A stretch of DNA of 16,810 nt, taken from assembly GCA_000434615.1 (NCBI GenBank), contig FR880793.1, positions 1 through 16,810 of the forward strand, in the 5' to 3' direction. The translations under genes were made by a program, and so were the position numbers. The stretch comes from Clostridium sp. CAG:510. GTDB taxonomy: Bacteria > Bacillota > Clostridia > Lachnospirales > Lachnospiraceae. Of this stretch, positions 14,855 to 16,810 are shown piece by piece. The notes beneath the pieces are model-generated. The model searched no databases, was not told the origin of the DNA, and saw only the letters and a program-made list of their open reading frames with translations. Within the stretch, counting starts at the first letter, position 1; the number at the start of each line of letters is the position of its first letter.

Positions 14855-15917
14855 CCTTTACATCCTCTGTCCGCTTTTCCGTTGCACCTATTATCCCGTT
14901 GACCGTCTGTGCGAAGTCACTGCCGATGCCCTTCATCATATTGGGAAAACGGCTGTGGGAGGTAAAGCCCGGAATGGTATTTACTTCGTTAAATACAATC
15001 TCTTTTTTGTCCGTATAAAACAGGTCCACTCTTGTAAAATCCCGGCAGTGCAGAGCCCGGTAGATTTTTACGGCTGCTTCCCTGACGCGTGCTTCCTCCT
15101 CTGCGGAAATTCTTGCCGGCATATGTATAACGGAGGTTTTTAAGGTATATTTTTCTTCATAGTCAAAGAAGCTGTCGCCCTCCGACTTTTGTAGTTCTAT
15201 TTCGTCCACTCTTCCTAATGTAAGCTCTTCGTTTCCCATTACGGCGCAGCCCACTTCAAAGCCGCTTATCTCTTCTTCTATGAGGACCTCCCCGTCGTGC
15301 CGGAAGGCTTCCTTCACTGCCTGCTCCATGTCTTCTTTTTTCACTACCCTGGTAATGCCGAAGGAGGAGCCCGCCCTTACAGGCTTCACATAAACCGGCA
15401 GTCCCAGCGCCTGTATGCCTTCCTGCTTCTGTGCGTATTCCGCAAGGCTTTGCAGCACCACGCTTTCCGGGACTCGTACCCCCGCCAGCTTTGCCAGTGT
15501 GTGGGCAAGCTGCTTGTCCATACCGATGCAGGAGCTTTCCATACCGCAGCCCACCACAGGAATATCCGCCATTTCACAGAGTCCCTGCAGGGTGCCGTCC
15601 TCTCCGTTTTTTCCGTGCATAACGGGAAATGCCATATCAAAATAGACCTTCCGAAGCTGCCTGCCGTCCTCTATCCAGAGAACCGGTTCTCCCCTGCTCA
15701 TGGAAACAGTGGCGGGAAGCGCCTGCTTCTGCCAGCTTCCGTTCCGTATGCCTTCCGTATCGCCGGTATAATAATATGCCTCTCCTTCCCGGCTGATACC
15801 CAGATACAGCACCTCATAACGGCTTACGTCTATTGCCTCCGCCACGGCAGCCGCCGACTGCAGCGATACCTCATACTCCGTGGAACACCCACCGAAAATC
15901 ACTAAAATTCTTCTCAT
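14823..15917 (-). CDS. vanG: VanG-type D-alanine-D-serine ligase
   Basis: An ATP-grasp ligase of 364 residues that joins D-Ala to a second D-amino acid for peptidoglycan precursors. Motifs strongly recall VanG: GGCSTEYEVSLQSA (9-22), FPVMHGKNGEDGTLQG (97-112), KPVRAGSSFGI (178-188), GFEVGCAVMG (219-228), FDYEEKYTLK (251-260) and NEVNTIPGFTSHSRFPNMMKGIG (310-332). VanG prefers D-Ser, which fits the VanT genes downstream; a housekeeping D-Ala-D-Ala role cannot be excluded by sequence. I chose the ATG at 15917-15915 because AGAGGG (15930-15925) lies seven bases upstream; a TTG at 15923 sits too close to that site. It is the first gene of the long run and overlaps the membrane gene by 32 bp. The C-terminal tail after GIG is poorly conserved. 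No vanXY gene is adjacent. Confidence 0.9.
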   Translation of the reverse strand: MRRILVIFGGCSTEYEVSLQSAAAVAEAIDVSRYEVLYLGISREGEAYYYTGDTEGIRNGSWQKQALPATVSMSRGEPVLWIEDGRQLRKVYFDMAFPVMHGKNGEDGTLQGLCEMADIPVVGCGMESSCIGMDKQLAHTLAKLAGVRVPESVVLQSLAEYAQKQEGIQALGLPVYVKPVRAGSSFGITRVVKKEDMEQAVKEAFRHDGEVLIEEEISGFEVGCAVMGNEELTLGRVDEIELQKSEGDSFFDYEEKYTLKTSVIHMPARISAEEEARVREAAVKIYRALHCRDFTRVDLFYTDKKEIVFNEVNTIPGFTSHSRFPNMMKGIGSDFAQTVNGIIGATEKRTEDVKDAAKHGQHNG

Positions 15918-16044
15918 AAGCAAACCCTCTTCTCTTTTTCTTTTTCTTTTTTTCCATCTTAACGGTTAAATGTTTATTTGCTTTTAAGCATTTCCGAGGA
16001 ATTTCTTAGAGAATTCTTATTTATTTCTTAAGGAGGGCGCCGTT
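15918..16044 (-). promoter_or_regulatory. vanG upstream region with purine tract and small inverted repeats
   Basis: The presumed leader and promoter zone of the vanG run. Just before the ribosome binding site the minus strand has an almost pure purine tract built from GAAAAA units (about 15928-15953). Two short inverted repeats lie further upstream, TTAACGGTTAA (15959-15969) and TGCTTTTAAGCA (15979-15990), either of which could be an operator. I cannot identify a convincing -35/-10 pair. The function is inferred from position only. Confidence 0.35.
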
Positions 16045-16092
16045 ATGGTAAAAACTGATTTTTACGCAATCATAAAGGGGCTGTCGCACTAA
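16045..16092 (+). CDS. 15-codon ORF with a strong ribosome binding site
   Basis: The sequence AAGGAGGG (16030-16037) is followed after seven bases by ATG and encodes MVKTDFYAIIKGLSH before TAA. The stop codon falls in the loop of the hairpin at 16076-16107. The ribosome binding site is among the strongest in the window, yet nothing on the plus strand follows for at least 700 bases; the next gene is antisense. It may be a leader peptide left behind when a downstream gene was lost, or the edge of a vanished mobile element. It resembles no peptide I know. Confidence 0.3.
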   Translation: MVKTDFYAIIKGLSH

Positions 16093-16107
16093 CGTACGGC
16101 AGCCCCT
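16076..16107. terminator. GC-rich hairpin, possible terminator of the DUF4143 gene
   Basis: AGGGGCTGTCG (16076-16086) pairs with CGGCAGCCCCT (16097-16107) with one mismatch or wobble and a 10-base loop. On the minus strand the stem ends in CCCCTTTATG, a short T run, 42 bases past the stop of the ATPase gene, so termination of that gene is plausible. On the plus strand no T run follows. GGGGCTGTCGC-type ends also occur at some insertion sequence termini, so a mobile-element scar is an alternative. Confidence 0.5.
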
Positions 16108-16148
16108 CTGGCTATAACTATGGTTCAGATGTAAATTTTTATTAAATT

Positions 16149-16810
16149 CTATTTCTGTAGCTGCTCCAATGCCAATCCGATCAGTCTATCCGCCTGATCT
16201 GCCATGAACAGCGGAATGTTCAACACGTCATCATCCAGTTTCAAATTGTCCAATGAAAAACGGATACGGAGCTTGACCTTATCGGGGAACAGTTCCTTGA
16301 ACTTCTTCATGCTCCTACTGGTTGTGTTGGCTTCGGATTTGACCTCCACAGGGAAGATGTCGTTCTCACGCTGAATAAGGAAATCCACTTCGTAAGGTGG
16401 GTTGTTCTGGCTCCAATAACGGGGCATGACTTCAAACTGAGTAATTAAAGTCTGCAGCACAAAGTTTTCGGTTAATGCACCTTTGAATTCGGTGAAAAGG
16501 CGGTTACCTTCGCCAAAGGCAGTGGGAGCCAACTGCGCCAGACGACGGAGCAGTCCCACATCCACAAGATAAATCTTGAAGGCAGACAAGTCATCGTAAG
16601 CCGCAATCGGCAGACCCGGAGCTGAGCTGCGATAGATTTTATGCACCAGACGGGCATCCACCAGCCATTGCAAAGCATCCTCGTACTCACGGGCCCGCGC
16701 ACCTTCCTTGACCACTTTATAGATAAACTTCTTGTTCTCTCTTGCCAGTTGAGAAGGAATGGATTTCCAGATCATTGAGATTTTCGGGAACTCGCTGAGA
16801 TTAGGATGTT
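16149..16810 (-). CDS. DUF4143 family ATPase, C-terminal part
   Basis: The C-terminal 220 or so residues of a longer gene that continues past the right edge. The reading frame stays open upstream of the internal Met at 16775 (HPNLSEFPKIS precedes MIWKSIPSQLAREN), and that motif normally lies mid-protein in this family, so 16775 is not the true start. Visible features are the DUF4143 region: GARAREYEDALQWLVDARLVHK, the FKIYLVDVGLL stretch, and a PD-(D/E)xK-like site, YEVDFLIQ followed by FPVEVKSEANT. The AAA ATP-binding half is outside the window. The family is widespread, of uncertain function, and often in variable genome regions. It is transcribed toward vanG but separated from it by 231 bases and a hairpin, so it is probably an independent unit. 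Confidence 0.88.
   Translation of the reverse strand, partial: HPNLSEFPKISMIWKSIPSQLARENKKFIYKVVKEGARAREYEDALQWLVDARLVHKIYRSSAPGLPIAAYDDLSAFKIYLVDVGLLRRLAQLAPTAFGEGNRLFTEFKGALTENFVLQTLITQFEVMPRYWSQNNPPYEVDFLIQRENDIFPVEVKSEANTTSRSMKKFKELFPDKVKLRIRFSLDNLKLDDDVLNIPLFMADQADRLIGLALEQLQK

Noticed and set aside
15918..15923. TTG start of the ligase two codons upstream
   Set aside because: It lies only one or two bases from the AGAGGG site, whereas the ATG at 15917 has proper seven-base spacing.

Overview
The window looks like a chromosomal segment of a Firmicutes gut-type clostridium, most likely Lachnospiraceae. The grounds are moderate GC, strong AAGGAGG-type ribosome binding sites, the gene order DUF512-der-plsY-gpsA, a rhodanese-TtcA fusion, a divergent long PRPP synthetase, and a VanG-type ligase with a split VanT. 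I cannot name the genus. Apart from prs, almost every gene lies on the minus strand, so each transcription unit reads from high to low coordinates.

Layout from left to right. (1) 1-175: the start of a secreted, Thr/Glu-repeat protein that runs off the left edge. (2) 176-840: a 665-bp gene-poor stretch. It holds a five-copy 51-bp tandem repeat array with an inverted repeat in every unit (about 343-600), a decayed fragment resembling the N-terminus of a tyrosine recombinase (596-722) whose frame is broken by a 3 x 13-bp tandem repeat, and the terminator of the next operon. (3) 841-5242: operon DUF512 radical-SAM/PDZ protein - der - plsY - gpsA, for ribosome assembly and entry into phospholipid synthesis, closed by the hairpin at 784-808. 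(4) 5308-5353: two divergent promoters whose -35 boxes abut. (5) 5387-6562: prs on the plus strand; its terminator lies inside the 3' end of the convergent gene, and the two stop codons share the four bases TTAA. (6) 6559-15917: a long, closely packed minus-strand run, vanG-like ligase - VanT membrane domain - VanT racemase domain - yraN - pgeF - response regulator - large sensor kinase - rhodanese/TtcA. (7) 15918-16148: a leader region with a purine-rich tract, small inverted repeats, a 15-codon plus-strand ORF and a GC-rich hairpin. (8) 16149-16810: the C-terminal part of a DUF4143 ATPase that runs off the right edge.

The most notable content is the cell-wall precursor module at 12652-15917. 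A VanG-family D-Ala-D-Ser ligase overlaps a VanT-like membrane protein, which overlaps a PLP racemase. The racemase carries Asn359 where alanine racemases have Tyr354 (Geobacillus numbering), the serine racemase signature. No vanXY-type D,D-peptidase gene is present next to them. The module reads into a PgeF-type peptidoglycan editing protein, in which one of three metal ligands is replaced by Tyr, and then into a two-component system with a 949-residue kinase. This could be a partial or ancestral D-Ala-D-Ser peptidoglycan pathway merged into a housekeeping operon; that functional reading is inference. The second oddity is the 51-bp repeat array beside the recombinase remnant.
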